Shown piece by piece: positions 47,001 through 59,285 of a DNA stretch of 64,000 nucleotides (position 1 is its first letter; every line of letters starts with the position of its first letter). The DNA lies in contig NC_044018.1 of assembly GCF_900496995.4 (NCBI RefSeq), forward strand, positions 21,296,001 through 21,360,000, written 5' to 3'. The position numbers were made by a program, and so were the translations under genes. The DNA is from Aquila chrysaetos chrysaetos. Taxonomy: Eukaryota > Chordata > Aves > Accipitriformes > Accipitridae. The notes beneath the pieces were generated by a model that saw only the letters and a program-made list of their open reading frames with translations, was not told the DNA's origin and made no database searches.

Positions 47001-49076
47001 ACCAGTGAGGCATTAGGTGAACTAATTAATCATTCAAATTCTCATTTATTGGCTTAATTAATGGCTTCCTTCTGAACACTTTGAATACAGTCCAAATGTT
47101 ACAAATATAGGTGTGCTGATGGAGTAAATTGCAATGATGAAGACCAGTCCATTTATAGTTGCTCTCACTACCACAGTATCTAGCCACTGAGCAGTCTGAC
47201 ACGTCTGCAGTCACCAGGAGAGTGGCATTAATCTGCTTTCTCCTCTCCCCTGTCACAGCCCTGGTGCTGCTGTTCCCCACCAGCTGGTAATGGCACGGTT
47301 GCTGGGGGAGCAAGAGATAGCAGCTAACAAAGGAGTCGTGGGTCCCTCGCTATGGTGGTGGCAGGTCAGGACAGTATCTGTAACCTTGATGGGGCCTCTG
47401 TGCCAGATGTGTCCCTGGTGCTCCAGGTAGCTCTGCTGCAGACATCTGGTCCTAGAAAGTGGCTGCTTTCACTAATCTGTGTCTTGGGTGATGGAAAACT
47501 AATGGCCACTACCTATTACATGGACAGAAGGCCACATCCACCCTCAGTTTGAGGTAATTATCGTCCTGAAGCCATTGTGAGGTCAGAAATTACTACTAGT
47601 CTATCACACGTGAAAACTAAGCAACTTACTGAAGGTGACTTAAGTCACTCTAGCAGACTAGGGACTCTAGCCAGGGGCTGTACTGCCGAAGGGCACAAAG
47701 ACCCAAGGAGGTCAACAGAGCAGCGTGCCTTGAGTCTACTCTATGTAAAGCTTAGTACCCTCTAAAGTGCCTTGAGAACGTACATAACATACAGCTCTTG
47801 GCTTGGGTCTCCTTTGAGCCGTATATGGTACACCAATGGTGTTATAATTATGTGATAGGAAGAGGGTCAGTTCGAAGCTTTCAGAAAAGGCACAATTTTT
47901 ATCCAAGTGGTGAGAGTGGAATTTTTGTATGAAAAAACCCCAACCTGTTCTTTGCCCTGCAAATGGCATGAGGGAGGACACATTGGAGTGCCCTGTTGGG
48001 ATGGCAGAGAGAGCTAGGCACGGCAAAGCGGCACCCATACTTTTTGTTGGGAACTGTTCCTGGAACAAACTTTCTCCAGAATCAGACCTTGGCTTGTCTC
48101 AGAGGGAAAAAGCTGCTTCACTCCAAAACAGACTCAGGGCAAAACAACAGGCACAAAAATAGAAGGACTGTAAATCATGGAATTTCACATGTGGACACAA
48201 GTACAATGATAAGTGTATTGACAAAAAACATTAATAAAAGGAGAGGCAAAGTATTTTTGCCTGATTTAAGAATGCAATAAAACTGTTTAAGTCAGAAGTA
48301 ATCAGGATTAACAACCGAGTTCATAAATTGAGGTAGGATATAGGATTGTGTGCATGTATCTAAATGTTGGCTCATATTTCCTTGCATCAAAGTCATGAAA
48401 ACAGACACCAACAGGCTTGAAACTCTACTAAGGTAAACATTGATGAGGGCCAGATCTGATTATGAATGTTTAAAGTATAATTTAAATTGTTCTGCTGTGA
48501 CAATAGGAAATTGTCCACAGGACTATAGGACCATTCAAGACCAACTGGAGTAAAACCTTCTGAAATGCATAGAGTGTCAATACTGGGCTCTTGGCACCAA
48601 CTGTATCACTCTCAAATATATTCCTATTGTGGTGTATCTCTCGTCAATGTAGAGAACATTGGACATAGCTTGCCTGCTCATTGAGGTTGCAGCAGAAAAG
48701 TAGTAGTCTTGATTCTTCTTTTGAAAAAGAATTTTATCCCTTGAAATCAGTCAAACCAGGCTGGGGTGAAATTGGGATAATAGAGGAGCAAACCAGATTC
48801 AAGATTAAAAAAAAGATAAAAAAGACTTTCATATTTTGTAATAGTTACGTTTCAGATGAAAAATTTCTCAACTATGCCTTTGTGTGTGATCAAACCATTA
48901 TTATCATATATAAGGGGAATATATTTAAAAGCAAACAGATATAAAGTCTGAATTATTAACTATTTCTGTGAATCATAAATTATTTTAGTCACTAGTAAGC
49001 AATCATTTTCTATTTCAAAATAATTTGTTAACAACCTCATAAAACTATCATTGCAAATGCTGGATAAATAAATGCC
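44058..49076. other. 5 kb mostly AT-rich DNA, nothing firmly recognised
   Basis: No transposon family is identified. A CTC/CTT-rich run lies at 46719-46747 and a purine-rich run at 46097-46136. A stretch of slightly higher GC at 47160-48160 contains a 110-codon minus frame (47736-48068) and shorter ones, none with a recognisable domain. Confidence 0.45.
46719..46747. repeat. (CTC)n-rich microsatellite
   Basis: CCTCCACCTCCTCCTCCTCC followed by TTCTCC. It is part of two overlapping short frames that have no other support. Confidence 0.75.
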
Positions 49077-49082
49077 CAGAAG

Positions 49083-50396
49083 GAGGATCTGGGGAACTAC
49101 AGGCCGGTCAGTCTGACCTTGGTGCCAGGGAATGTTATGGACCAGATCATCCTGAGTGCCATTACATGGCATGTACAGGACAGCCAGGTGATCAGGCCGA
49201 GTCAGCATGGGTTTATGAAAGGCAGGTCCTGCTTGACCAACCTGATCTCCTTCTGTGACAAGGTGACCCGCTTAGTGGGTGAGGGAAAGGCTGTGGATGT
49301 TGTTTACCTAGACTTTAGTAAAGCCTTTGACACCAATTCCCCCAGCATTCTCCTGGAGAAACTGGCTGCTCATGGCTTGGACGGGCGTACTCTTTGCTGG
49401 GTAAAAAACTGACTGGATGGCCAAGCCCAAAGAGTGGTTGTGAATGGAGTTAAATCCAGTTGGCAGCCAGTCACAAGTGGTGTTTCCCAAGGTTCAGTAT
49501 TGGGACCAGTTCTGTTCAATATCTTCATCAATGATCTGGATGAAGGGATCGAGTGCACCCTCAGTAAGTTTGCAGATGACACCAAGTTGGGAGGGAGGGT
49601 TGATCTGCTCAAGGGTAGGAAGGCTCTACAGAGGGATCTGGACTGATGGGCCAAGGCCAATTGTACGAGGTTCAACAAGGCCAAGTGCCGGGTCCTGCAC
49701 TTGGGTCACAGCAACCCCATGCAGCGCTACAGGCTTGGGGAAGAGTGGCTGGAAAGCTGCCCGGCGGAAAATGACCTGGGTGTATTGGTCAACCGCCAGC
49801 TGAATATGAGCCAGCGGTGTGCCCAGGTGGCCAAGAAGGCCAACGGCATCCTGGCCTGTATCAGAAATAGTGTGGCCAGCAGGAGCAGGGAGGTGATTTG
49901 TAGTGTGGCCAGCAGGAGCAGGGAGGTGATTGTTCCCCTGTACTCGGCACTGGCGAGGCCGCACCTCGAGTCCTGTGTTCAGTTTTGGGCCCCTCACTGC
50001 AGGAAAGACATGGCGGGGCTGGAGCGTGTCCAGAGAAGGGCAACGAAGCTGGTGAGGGGCCTGGAGCACAAGTCTTATGAGGAGCGGCTGAGGGAACTGG
50101 GGCTGTTTAGCCTGGAGAAAAGGAGGCTGAGGGGAGACCTTATCGCTCTCTACAACTACCTGAAAGGAGGTTGTAGTGAGGTGGGGGTTGGTCTCTTCTC
50201 CCAAGTAACAAGTGATAGGATGAGAGGAAATGCCCTCAAGTTCCACCAGGGGAGGTTTAGATTGTATATTAAGAAAAATTTCTTCACCAAAAGAATTATC
50301 AAGCACTGGAACAGGCTGCCCGGGGAAGTGGTTGAGTCACCATCCCTGGAGATATTTAAGAGATGTGTAGATGTGGTACTTCAGTACATGGTTTAG
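49083..50396 (+). pseudogene. CR1 ORF2 reverse-transcriptase fragment, one frame with two TGA stops
   Basis: A single frame covers 437 codons, interrupted only by TGA at 49410-49412 (codon 110) and 49644-49646 (codon 188). Both lie where CR1 copies usually have, or adjoin, tryptophan, so TGG-to-TGA transitions are the likely cause. In order: NYRPVSL at the start; motif A with DFSKAFD (Asp at codon 77, 49311); [10 protein letters not shown]; catalytic FADD at codons 163-166 (49569-49580); and the C-terminal part with [20 protein letters not shown] and [19 protein letters not shown]. Codons 263-273 and 274-284 are a tandem copy of [10 protein letters not shown] plus one residue, an in-frame 33-bp duplication. 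The endonuclease and the first part of the polymerase are missing by 5' truncation, so the copy is dead despite intact catalytic residues. Confidence 0.95.
49869..49933 (+). repeat. 33-bp in-frame tandem duplication inside CR1
   Basis: Two adjacent units, 49869-49901 and 49902-49933, are identical except at the very end (ATTTGT versus ATTGT). Other CR1 copies in this window have a single unit at this place. The near identity points to a recent event or to an allele of the source element. Confidence 0.9.
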
Positions 50397-50483
50397 TGGT
50401 GGACTTGGCAGTGTTAGGTTAATGGTTGGACTTGATGATCTTAAAGGTCTTTTCCAACCTAAACAATTCTATGATTCTATGAT

Positions 50484-53400
50484 AAGGTAGTAAATATATT
50501 TTTAACATAAATTATTTTTGTGATATTCTTTATTTTTAACATGGCAAATGAAAAAAAATCATATCAGGTAATACTTGAATATGCCTAAAACAGTGAATTA
50601 TATATTCTGTTGGAAAGTTGAAAACATCAACCCAGTGAGGGTTGAGATGGAAAAACCATAGAATTATACAATCCCATTACAGAATGGATTTGGGCCGTGG
50701 CAGTATATTTTCCTAACTTTCCTGTGTCATAGAAGAATAAAATCATGTCACCTGTTACACCTCATTGGTATCTGATGCATCTTGTAAACATCCATAGCCT
50801 GCAAGGAAGCAACCAGCAGTGTTTGACTTCAACAGCTTTCCACAGCTTCCTGGCTTCCATTAGACCCATTAGCTTTTCTTTCATTGCAGAACTCATTATC
50901 TGACTTATCCTATTCTTACAATTCTTTTGCCATAAAAAAGTGATTCCAGTTAGGACTATTCAGGAATTGATCTTCAGAGAAGATTATGGGAAGGAAGAAA
51001 TAGTTTACTAGAAAAAGAATTATTTAGTAGAAATAGTAAATGAAATTTATCTTCGCCTACACATCACAAAAGAATTCACATTTCACAGATGGTTCGAAGG
51101 AGCTGTAAAAAAGCTAAAATACAAGGGATGCATTTTACTTCGAATGTCTAAATATTTAGGAAATGTTCTACTAGCTTGGTGCTTTTTCTCTCTGGCCCGT
51201 GAACAGTCAGTCATTTAAATATTAATAATCAGTGATTTGCTTCAGTTCACTCTATTCTTTAATCTTTACTCATTAATTAGTGAAAAGTTCAAGGTGCTTC
51301 CACACTATACACAAAAAAAGAATATTGGACTGGGTCTGAAGGTTGCATAGCTAAATGAAGTCAGACTGTTGAGAGTACTCCAGAGAACCTGTTTGTTAAA
51401 ATGTCTCGTATTTAAAACCTCAGTTGCATCACTGACTCAATAGAATAGCTAACTTCATTTAAGAGCTGGTATCCATGAAGGAAAGGAAATCATCAGGCCC
51501 ATTTTGGCTATTGTAGAGTGTTGGCACCTAATCAAAGACAGTAATGTAGAATCTCTTTGTAGACAATGGAGAAATTCAGGAAGCTCCATGAGTATATGTG
51601 TATGTCTGCATGTGTGTGTGTCTGTGTGAATTATGATGTCCTGAGGCATGTGCTGATATTATTTCAACTAGAGACAGTCCAGACAATCAGGTCAGACTAG
51701 AGTTTTGACTTGCATCATTTCAAGATATCTTTACTTAAATGAGGCTTAATAATTGAAGTTAAATGAACAAAGGTATGCCTGGTGTAGAGAATAGAGTTGA
51801 ATCTGGCAAGCAGATGTCTGATTCGGGCAGAGGTTGTATTCGTGTTCATAAAATATTCAAAATAATTGTTATACTTTCTTCTAAGTGAATAGAACCTTAG
51901 CAGTGTTTCTAAAATTCATGTGGTAAATTCAGGTGAAGGTATCTCAGAATGCAATGTATATAAGCTGAGCTTTATATATATGCATTTAATGGGAAAATTT
52001 TAATCATTGACATGACTAAAAGATCATGTTTTGTAATTATTTATATTTTTGTTAAAAAGAAAATTTATTTCCATAAAAAGAGAATTCATTAAACAAAGAG
52101 TAACAAAGTTGTATAATATATATATAAAAAATTAGGATTATTGACTTACTGACTGGAAAACTATTATTGTAAGATGCACAGACACTGAAGTCTGAGTTCT
52201 TAAGAAAGAATTTAATTAGTAATTTCAACAGGCACTGTTCAATTATTAGGATCTGCTTGAAATGGAACTCTGCATTTAAATTGTCAGCAGAATTAATTCC
52301 AGTGAAATGTACTGGTATTTTCATTCTCAAGATCTATAGCTTGCCATTTTATTCTAGACAAGAAGTGAAATATCAGGATTGTCTCTCTATCATATTATCG
52401 TACACTTTCAGCACTCGATTTTATTGGGTACAGGATCCTGAAACACAGAGAGGTCAGGGCATGTAGAAGTGGACTGTCATGTACTTCTGGTACAATTCAG
52501 AAATAAATCCCAAGGCAAATTTGACTCATGTTTCTCTTAAAGATATTTACTGGATTATCAAAATCCCTACAATTTTTTATTTTGAATGTCCCAGAGTAAT
52601 AAATTATTTTACCATGGTTTTAAAAACATGACTAATTTAAAAATGCAGCAGGTTTTAGTGAAAATGCTTAAAGTACTTTGAAAATATTTTGCTATGTCTT
52701 ACACCACCAGGTAGTGGCTAATGACAGGACACCCGTTTGAAAGTAGTGGGAATTTTGTTGTGGTTGAAAGAACTCAGGATGAGTTTCAAAATATTTTGGC
52801 CAAACTTCTATAATATTTCTAAAAATATCATGACATTTATCCTTTAATTACTGAAGCATCCACAAAAAAAAGATAGGCCAAAAATATAAAAATTCTAAAT
52901 AACATATAGTTTTTTAAAAGTTTTTAAATTATTTCCCGTCATAAATATTTCTCTGAGAGTGTAAGGACTCTGAAAATGTATGAAAATCCTATTTTAATTC
53001 TAAAGGCATATGAAGAAAGTTAATCTTTTAAATCTGGCACAATTATATTCTGGAGCATTTTCTGATGAAAATTAAAGCTTTTGTAAGAACTAGCAGTCTT
53101 TTAAGCCCAAATGAAGGTGCTGGAATATACATGTGTTGACTGAATCTTGTGGGATGCTAAGAAATACTATATCCCTTTCTATTCACCAATATGTGAACTT
53201 TTTGCTATCTCTTAAGAATTCTTAAGAAGGATAATACTTTTCAATATCAATTTTTCTCTCTATACTCCTGCCATTGAAATACATTGTCTTTGTACTTGCT
53301 GTGAGTTTATATCTTTAAGACATGAAAATCCTGGGAAAGCTTTTCAAGGGAAAATAAGCTGCAATCCTGCATCGTGAATCATTTAAAAAAGGTAAGCAAG

Positions 53401-56400
53401 CAGGCAAGAGTTCTACTGGAGCCTTATACTAAAAAATAAGTAATAATTTGTTCCAATATGAACCAATTTTATGGTGAAAAAAAGCAAGATTTTTTTTTTA
53501 ATTACCAACTCCTCTTTTCACATAAAGTCTGATTTGAAGTTAGAATTGTTTCTTGACAATGAATTGGGATGTTTCTAGCTCATCTAGAAACTGAATGTGA
53601 ATCACCTAAACATTGATCTCAAGATATTTAGCCTGGCCTCTACTTTGAATAAAACTCAATATGTTCCAGATGAGACAATAATTTAAAATCTTAATTTCTC
53701 TTGAGTTAACTTGAAGTTTGAGATTAATTATTTAATATAATGAGAACTATTTATTAATTCTTTAATTTTACTGAGAAATATATACGTAAACAATTTTTCC
53801 ATTTAAGTTTCCTCTCTGGTGTAGGTTTTTGAGCCAAATTATAACAGAAACGGATAAAATAGCTGATAAATTCAATTTAATGAGTTGAAGCACTGTACTA
53901 TGTTTTATTGATAGATGTCTGTCTGATAAAGTGAGAAATGTCAGCACACTTAATCTGCTTATTACTACACTTGTTTTATCCTGTTCAGCATACTCTAAAA
54001 ACAATGGAAATGGTCAATAAAACCTGGAGCAATTTATCTGCTTTATCATAAATGCAATGGCACTGTGATTTAATAATATGAATTCAAAATGCAATTGCAC
54101 AATCTTTAAGCTCCTAGGTAGTGAAACCTATTGTACACCTAAAGCTTTTGAAAAATCTTTTTGGTAGGTTTTTTTTGGTTTTTAAAATGCTAAAATAGCT
54201 AAAGAATCTGACTTGCAAAATTCCTAGTATTTGGTATGATGTTATTAATAGACCTATGGCAGAGACTTTAATTAAATGATTGTACTTACAAGCAGCAAAA
54301 TAGACAGCTGTCAAAAAAATGTCACCTCAAGTGAGAAACCATAAAGAATATTGGACACGATACAGATGAATCTGTAAGTAATTGAATTTAGCAACTATTC
54401 TATAATATTTCCATAATTAAATTCCTGCATCTGTCAAGGAAAAGAAATCCGTTTCACCTGGTTCAAGTATTTTTCACAGTGCAAAACTGGTCATTCCCTG
54501 GATGGAATTGAAAGTAAGCAGAAAAGCAGAATGCAATTTAAAGATTCAGTGAATGAAAAGAATAACTTAAAAGTGGGTGTGGGTTTTTTGTTGTTGAAGA
54601 ATACCAATATGGCCAAGTTTAAATGTCCTGCAGAAATGTCCTAACTTAATTACACCCTTTTAACATTTCTGTCATCAATCCTTGATTTTTGTGCCCATTA
54701 AGTTGACCATCTGAGGCCTGGGAGTAGATAGATCAACCCAGAAAGCTCTGAAATTTTTGTCAATGCTGATAAAAATGTAATTTTATTTTTTTTCTTTTTG
54801 AAATAAGATTTCAGAACTTGTACGAGACACAAAATGCAAAGGTTTCACTCCAAAGCAGAAACATTTGTTCTCCCATTTCAGTATTTTCTGTGGACTGGAT
54901 TCTAACTAGCCCAAGCTGTCAGTCTGTGGCCTCTGTAGTACTCCCAGATGCCCCGGGAGCCTTCCTGTAGCCATGCTGAGGATTGTCTGCAAACCTGCTC
55001 AGTGCCAGCTCTCACTGATCCTCCCAAGGCTCTTGGAAAGCCACCTTACTATCATTGCATACAATATTTAATAGTTGCATGCCCCCAGAGAATTATTCAC
55101 ATTCTGCAAAGCATCTTTATAAATACTCTAGGTTTAGTGACATATAGAAGATATTGGGGAAAAGCAACAAACTCACTACAAACGCTCCTCATCAAGTCTG
55201 AGCTCACGTCCTGCAAGCCTCATGTAGAGTGGACAGACTTTTCAGTTCTACTTCTGCTTGTTGTCTGCATCAGAGTGTCTCAAATAATATTCCTGTTCCC
55301 TCCTTCAGCTGGCTCACTTAGAAATAATATTTTTGTTCTTGTTTCTGTCCATTAGGTGACTCATTTATTAACCCTAGCTCTACTGAAATTGCATGAGCCG
55401 AATGCTCAAGTCTCAAGTAGGAGAAGACCATTGAACTTGATGACTTCTTGAATTCTATCTTACATGAGATCAGATGTGCAAGTATGAAGCATCTCTCTTG
55501 TTTGCAGAGGCTTTGAATTAGCATGATAGCTATGGATATCAAAATGCAGGCCAGTGAAATATGAGGCTGAAGCGCAACTTTTTTGTTTTTAATCAGATGA
55601 GTGAATGAGACATAGCATTGCAAAAATATGGTTTATTGAAATATTATTTTTAAAGAAAAGCAGATAATTCTGAAAAGAACCAAGTTTCTTCTCCTTGAAA
55701 AAAACTCATTTGATAGTATTGCTAGTATTAAAAATGCCCCCAACTGATGTTAAAGTGTTTACCAACATAAAAGCTGCTAGTGTTGTTTTATTCTGCCAAA
55801 TTACTTTTCTCACTTTCTGTTTTTCATATTGCAGAACAAAAACATTGGAATGCACAATTTACTTCAAATGAACTACTTGAGTTGACCTGCAGTATATATC
55901 TTTCATTACTCAGTAAAATTTTACAGTATTAGATCTCAAGTATCTTAATCTTTTCTTCTCACCACACCAAAACAGCAAGAATGTGTACATTTATCACAAT
56001 ATTTCAACACATTTCTATAAAAGAGCAAAAGAAACATTTCCCTTCCTTAGGAAACAGTTTTATCTTCAACAAAAGAGGAAGTACAAATTTTATGATTTAT
56101 AAATTGGAAAAAAACCCCCATAGTACAAATGAAATTGCACCCATTTTACAATTGAGCAATCAGAAAATTCATAAAATAAACGCATTTCTCCAACTGAAAC
56201 AAAAATATGATCTATAATTGTATATGTACACTACAATAATATAACACTGTAATGGCTACTGCCATGTCTCTCTTCTGCTGACACATTCTAACTAAAAGCT
56301 GGCACAATAGGTAGGATTACTAAACTGGAGGATTCAGATCAGAGAAGGGAGCAATAATCCAAGTCACAGAAATCCTAATTTAGCAATCAGAAAAAAGGTC

Positions 56401-56608
56401 TATGTTTAACCAAGTGATTAATTTTTAAAAAACAAATTCCTTTTTATGATTCTTAAGCCAGTATTGAGTAGGACTGATGAATTATTTCACAATCTTTTAG
56501 ATACTGTATGTAAATGAGTGAGATTTCCATGCTAGCTGCGTCACCTTGGAGGTAAGCTGAATAAAGATAGTTTATCTGTGGCAAGATCTGAATTGTCTGA
56601 TTTAGTTT
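50484..56608. other. 6 kb AT-rich DNA, no gene recognised
   Basis: No exon or transposon family is identified. A TG-rich run lies at 51591-51628 and a 16-bp perfect palindrome at 53211-53226. The longest frames (54948-55355, +, 135 codons; 55318-55623, minus, 101 codons) show no domain. Confidence 0.45.
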
Positions 56609-56613
56609 GTAAG
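56609..56613. other. left target-site duplication of the solo LTR
   Basis: GTAAG immediately before the LTR, repeated immediately after it at 57192-57196. Confidence 0.85.
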
Positions 56614-57191
56614 TGTCATGGTTTAACCCCAGCCAGCAACTAAGCACCACGCAGCCGCTCAGTCACTCCCCCACCACCCAGTGGGATGGGGGAGAAAATC
56701 GGGAAAAGAAGTAAAACTTGTGGGTTGAGATAAGAACGGTTTAATAGAACAGAAAAGAAGAAACTAATAATGATAATGATAACACTAATAAAATGACAAC
56801 AGCAATAATGAAAGGATTGGAATGTACAAATGATGCGCAGTGCAATTGCTCACCACCCGCCGATCGACACCCAGCTAGTCCCCGAGCGGCGATACCCCGC
56901 CCCCACTTCCCAGTTCCTATACTGGATGTGACGTCACACGGTATGGAATACCCCGTTGGCCAGTTTGGGTCAGCTGCCCTGGCTGTGTCCTGTGCCAACT
57001 TCTTGTGCCCCTCCAGCTTTCTCGCTGGCTGGGCATGAGAAGCTGAAAAATCCTTGACATTAGTCTAAACACTACTAGCAGCAACTGAAAACATCAGTGT
57101 TATCAACATTCTTCTCATACTGAACTCAAAACACAGCACCGTACCAGCTACTAGGAAGACAATTAACTCCATCTCAGCTGAAACCAGGACA
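56614..57191 (-). mobile_element. solo LTR of an avian endogenous retrovirus, with 5-bp target duplication
   Basis: A 578-bp block that begins TGTCATGGTTTAACCCC and ends AAACCAGGACA on +. It is flanked on both sides by GTAAG, a perfect 5-bp target-site duplication. I recognise it as a very common bird LTR, probably of the ERVL-like class given the 5-bp duplication (inference). The sense strand is minus. In that direction there is a palindromic TGACGTCA (56929-56936), a TATA-like CAGTATAGGAAC after it, GC-rich DNA, and a poly(A)-type ATTAAA before TTATCTCAACCCACAAG. No internal retroviral sequence remains, as after recombination between the two LTRs. The 85-codon minus frame (56741-56998) and the 81-codon plus frame (56793-57038) inside it are incidental. 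Confidence 0.95.
56929..56936. promoter_or_regulatory. palindromic CRE-like site in LTR U3
   Basis: TGACGTCA is the canonical CREB/ATF binding palindrome. It lies a short distance upstream (minus-strand sense) of the TATA-like element, as expected of an LTR promoter. Activity is inferred only. Confidence 0.6.
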
Positions 57192-57196
57192 GTAAG
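57192..57196. other. right target-site duplication of the solo LTR
   Basis: GTAAG directly after the LTR end CCAGGACA, identical to 56609-56613. Confidence 0.85.
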
Positions 57197-59224
57197 TCAA
57201 AACCAAAGGTAATGCTGCACCCCAGCCCAGCTCTGGATTCAAAGACTACTGAAAACAGTGCAAGCTCCAGGGCTTTCCAGAGAGGTCGCATCCAGGTGCA
57301 GTAATAGATGCAGATACGGCAAGGATTGAGCTGTGAGGTAAGGAAGAACTGTGTAATGAAAATGTTAATTAGCTGAAATGAGAAAGAAAATGCAGACAAC
57401 TTTTGGAGATACTGAAACCAAGAGGGTCTTTGGCTGCACAGAAGCACAGCAAAATGGCTCATTCTGCAAAGTGTAAGGCTCTTTATAACAGAAATTTTAC
57501 AGAGCCACAACGGGGACTTACCCCCTGCACCCACATGCTGAAACCTAACCTCCGCTGACACTGCAGAGAGTAATGGGTTTAACTTGAGGCCAGTAATGAG
57601 TTTAATCTTGAGGCCAGAGACTCACAAATACTTGGTTTGCAACTGATTCCAAACAGCTTCATGTGTGTGATTTTTAACTAAAATATATAAGGAGCCCCAT
57701 GCAGTTGCTCAGTCAAAATAGCGTTTCCACTGTTGAATCAATTTATGTGGAAAAGGAAGTGATCTCTTTGGAAGGAACCTACATGAGAAATAAGAGAAAA
57801 GTTGTTCTCACCTCTTCTTCCCATCTGTGGACAATGTAATTTTGTACAAATAAAGATCAAAATGAGTCATAAATTTTTCTTCTCCTGCTCCTCCCTCCAG
57901 TAGAAACTGTTATCGGCTTGTTCATAAGGATTCACTGATTTAATAGTACACAAGCACTTTTCTTAGAAAGAGTGAGAATGCCAAACATTTGTCAGACCCC
58001 AACAGTAATTAAAGTTTTTACTGTGTGTTGCTTCTGAAGGTCAGTGGTTCCTTTGTATTGCAAAGTAGCTGCACAAAGACACCAGCAACAGGAACAGTAT
58101 ACACACATGGTGTTTGAAATTGTACAGGAGGGAAAATCCAAAGGAGCTGTTGAGAACTTGTTAGCATGTTCTTTTTGAAAGTATTAAATTTTTGTGGTCT
58201 TGATTACTGAACAGAGCATCCCATTTCATCAGGCAGTGAGTTTCTTCACATATATTCTGAAATCAAAGGCATTGGCTCCCACCTACTAAACCAGTATATT
58301 GTCAGGACTCAGAAAAAACAGATAAATCTCTTGAATGCCCTTAAGCAACACTGTGTTTCTGTGTTCTGAAAGCTTTCCATATGTCATGTCATGCTCTCCA
58401 AATCATCCAATCATTCCATGGCTGGATTAATAAAGGATTCATGCATATAAAAATAGGCAAATATGTAAGTAAGATTCCATATTATCCTAACAGAGACAGA
58501 GAAGGAACCGCAGAATTTGTAATTGAGAGTTTGTACACTTTTCAGGTTTAGCAAGTAAAATTACAGAAACATCTGGGAGGTGTTATGCTTATTATAATGT
58601 CCATCTATAAAACAAGTTATTTGCTTTTGTTTATTGCCAAAAACATAGGGGTGGTGGCATCCAAGTTGCTCTTGATGGTCTCCTTTGAACTTCTTTATAA
58701 ACTACCCAGAAACTCTGCCAAACTCTAGTGGGGTTTCCATGTGTATGGTGTAGAAAGAGAGCAGCTGGACATCTACAGGAAGTATAACAGCACATCTGAC
58801 CATTCAGCATGATGTATATTGTGGTAATACAAGCAATCCAAGTATGTCTCCATCTCCACAGAACTTTCTTTTGACACGAGTTATGTATATGGTAGGAAAC
58901 TATCTTTCTGGTATCTTAGGATAATATTTTTTTCATTGAACAGAAGCAATGTATATTGACTTCAGTAAGGCATCTTGTGGAACAATGTACTACACAAAGA
59001 ATGCAATGGTTTCAGTTGCACAGGTTCATTTTATTTGTGTCCTGGAATATGAAATGCTATATTTTAGTTACCAGAACTAACCTGCACAATGTATTAAGCA
59101 AGCTACTCAAAGAGACTGGTAAGTTTTCCTGTCCAATGAGTTTTCAAACTCCAACTCTCCACTTGTTCTAAATATACCCATTCATATTCAAATTTCAATC
59201 AGTGACTGTAGATTTTTTTAATTT
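57197..59224. other. AT-rich DNA, nothing recognised
   Basis: No exon or repeat family is identified. The 132-codon minus frame at 57163-57561 starts in unique DNA and runs into the LTR edge without a recognisable domain. Confidence 0.45.
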
Positions 59225-59285
59225 CATAGAATCATAGAATCATTTGTGTTGGAAAAGACCCTTAAGATCATCGAGTCCAACTGTC
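59225..59285 (-). mobile_element. very short CR1 3' tail, minus strand
   Basis: CATAGAATCATAGAATCATT is the inverted octamer end of CR1. It is followed by TGTGTTGGAAAAGACCCTTA and GATCATCGAGTCCAACTGT from the 3' UTR. Only about 60 bp are present, an extreme 5' truncation. Confidence 0.92.

Larger units (their letters stand above)
49077..50483 (+). mobile_element. well-preserved 5'-truncated CR1 LINE, 1.4 kb
   Basis: The best preserved CR1 in the window. It begins abruptly at about 49077, inside the reverse-transcriptase coding region (the translated frame enters at QKEDLGNYRPVSL). It passes through the whole palm and C-terminal region to a stop at 50394-50396, and has a short 3' UTR with GGTTGGACTTGATGATC. 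It ends in two ATTCTATG octamers (50466-50483), the standard CR1 3' end. Divergence appears low compared with the other copies. 5' truncation and lack of target-site duplications are normal for CR1. The flanks are ordinary AT-rich DNA. Confidence 0.97.

Noticed and set aside
54948-55355. 135-codon open frame on the plus strand with a hydrophobic C-terminal part
   Set aside because: The hydrophobic run could suggest a membrane segment, but no family is recognised and T-rich DNA gives such runs by chance.
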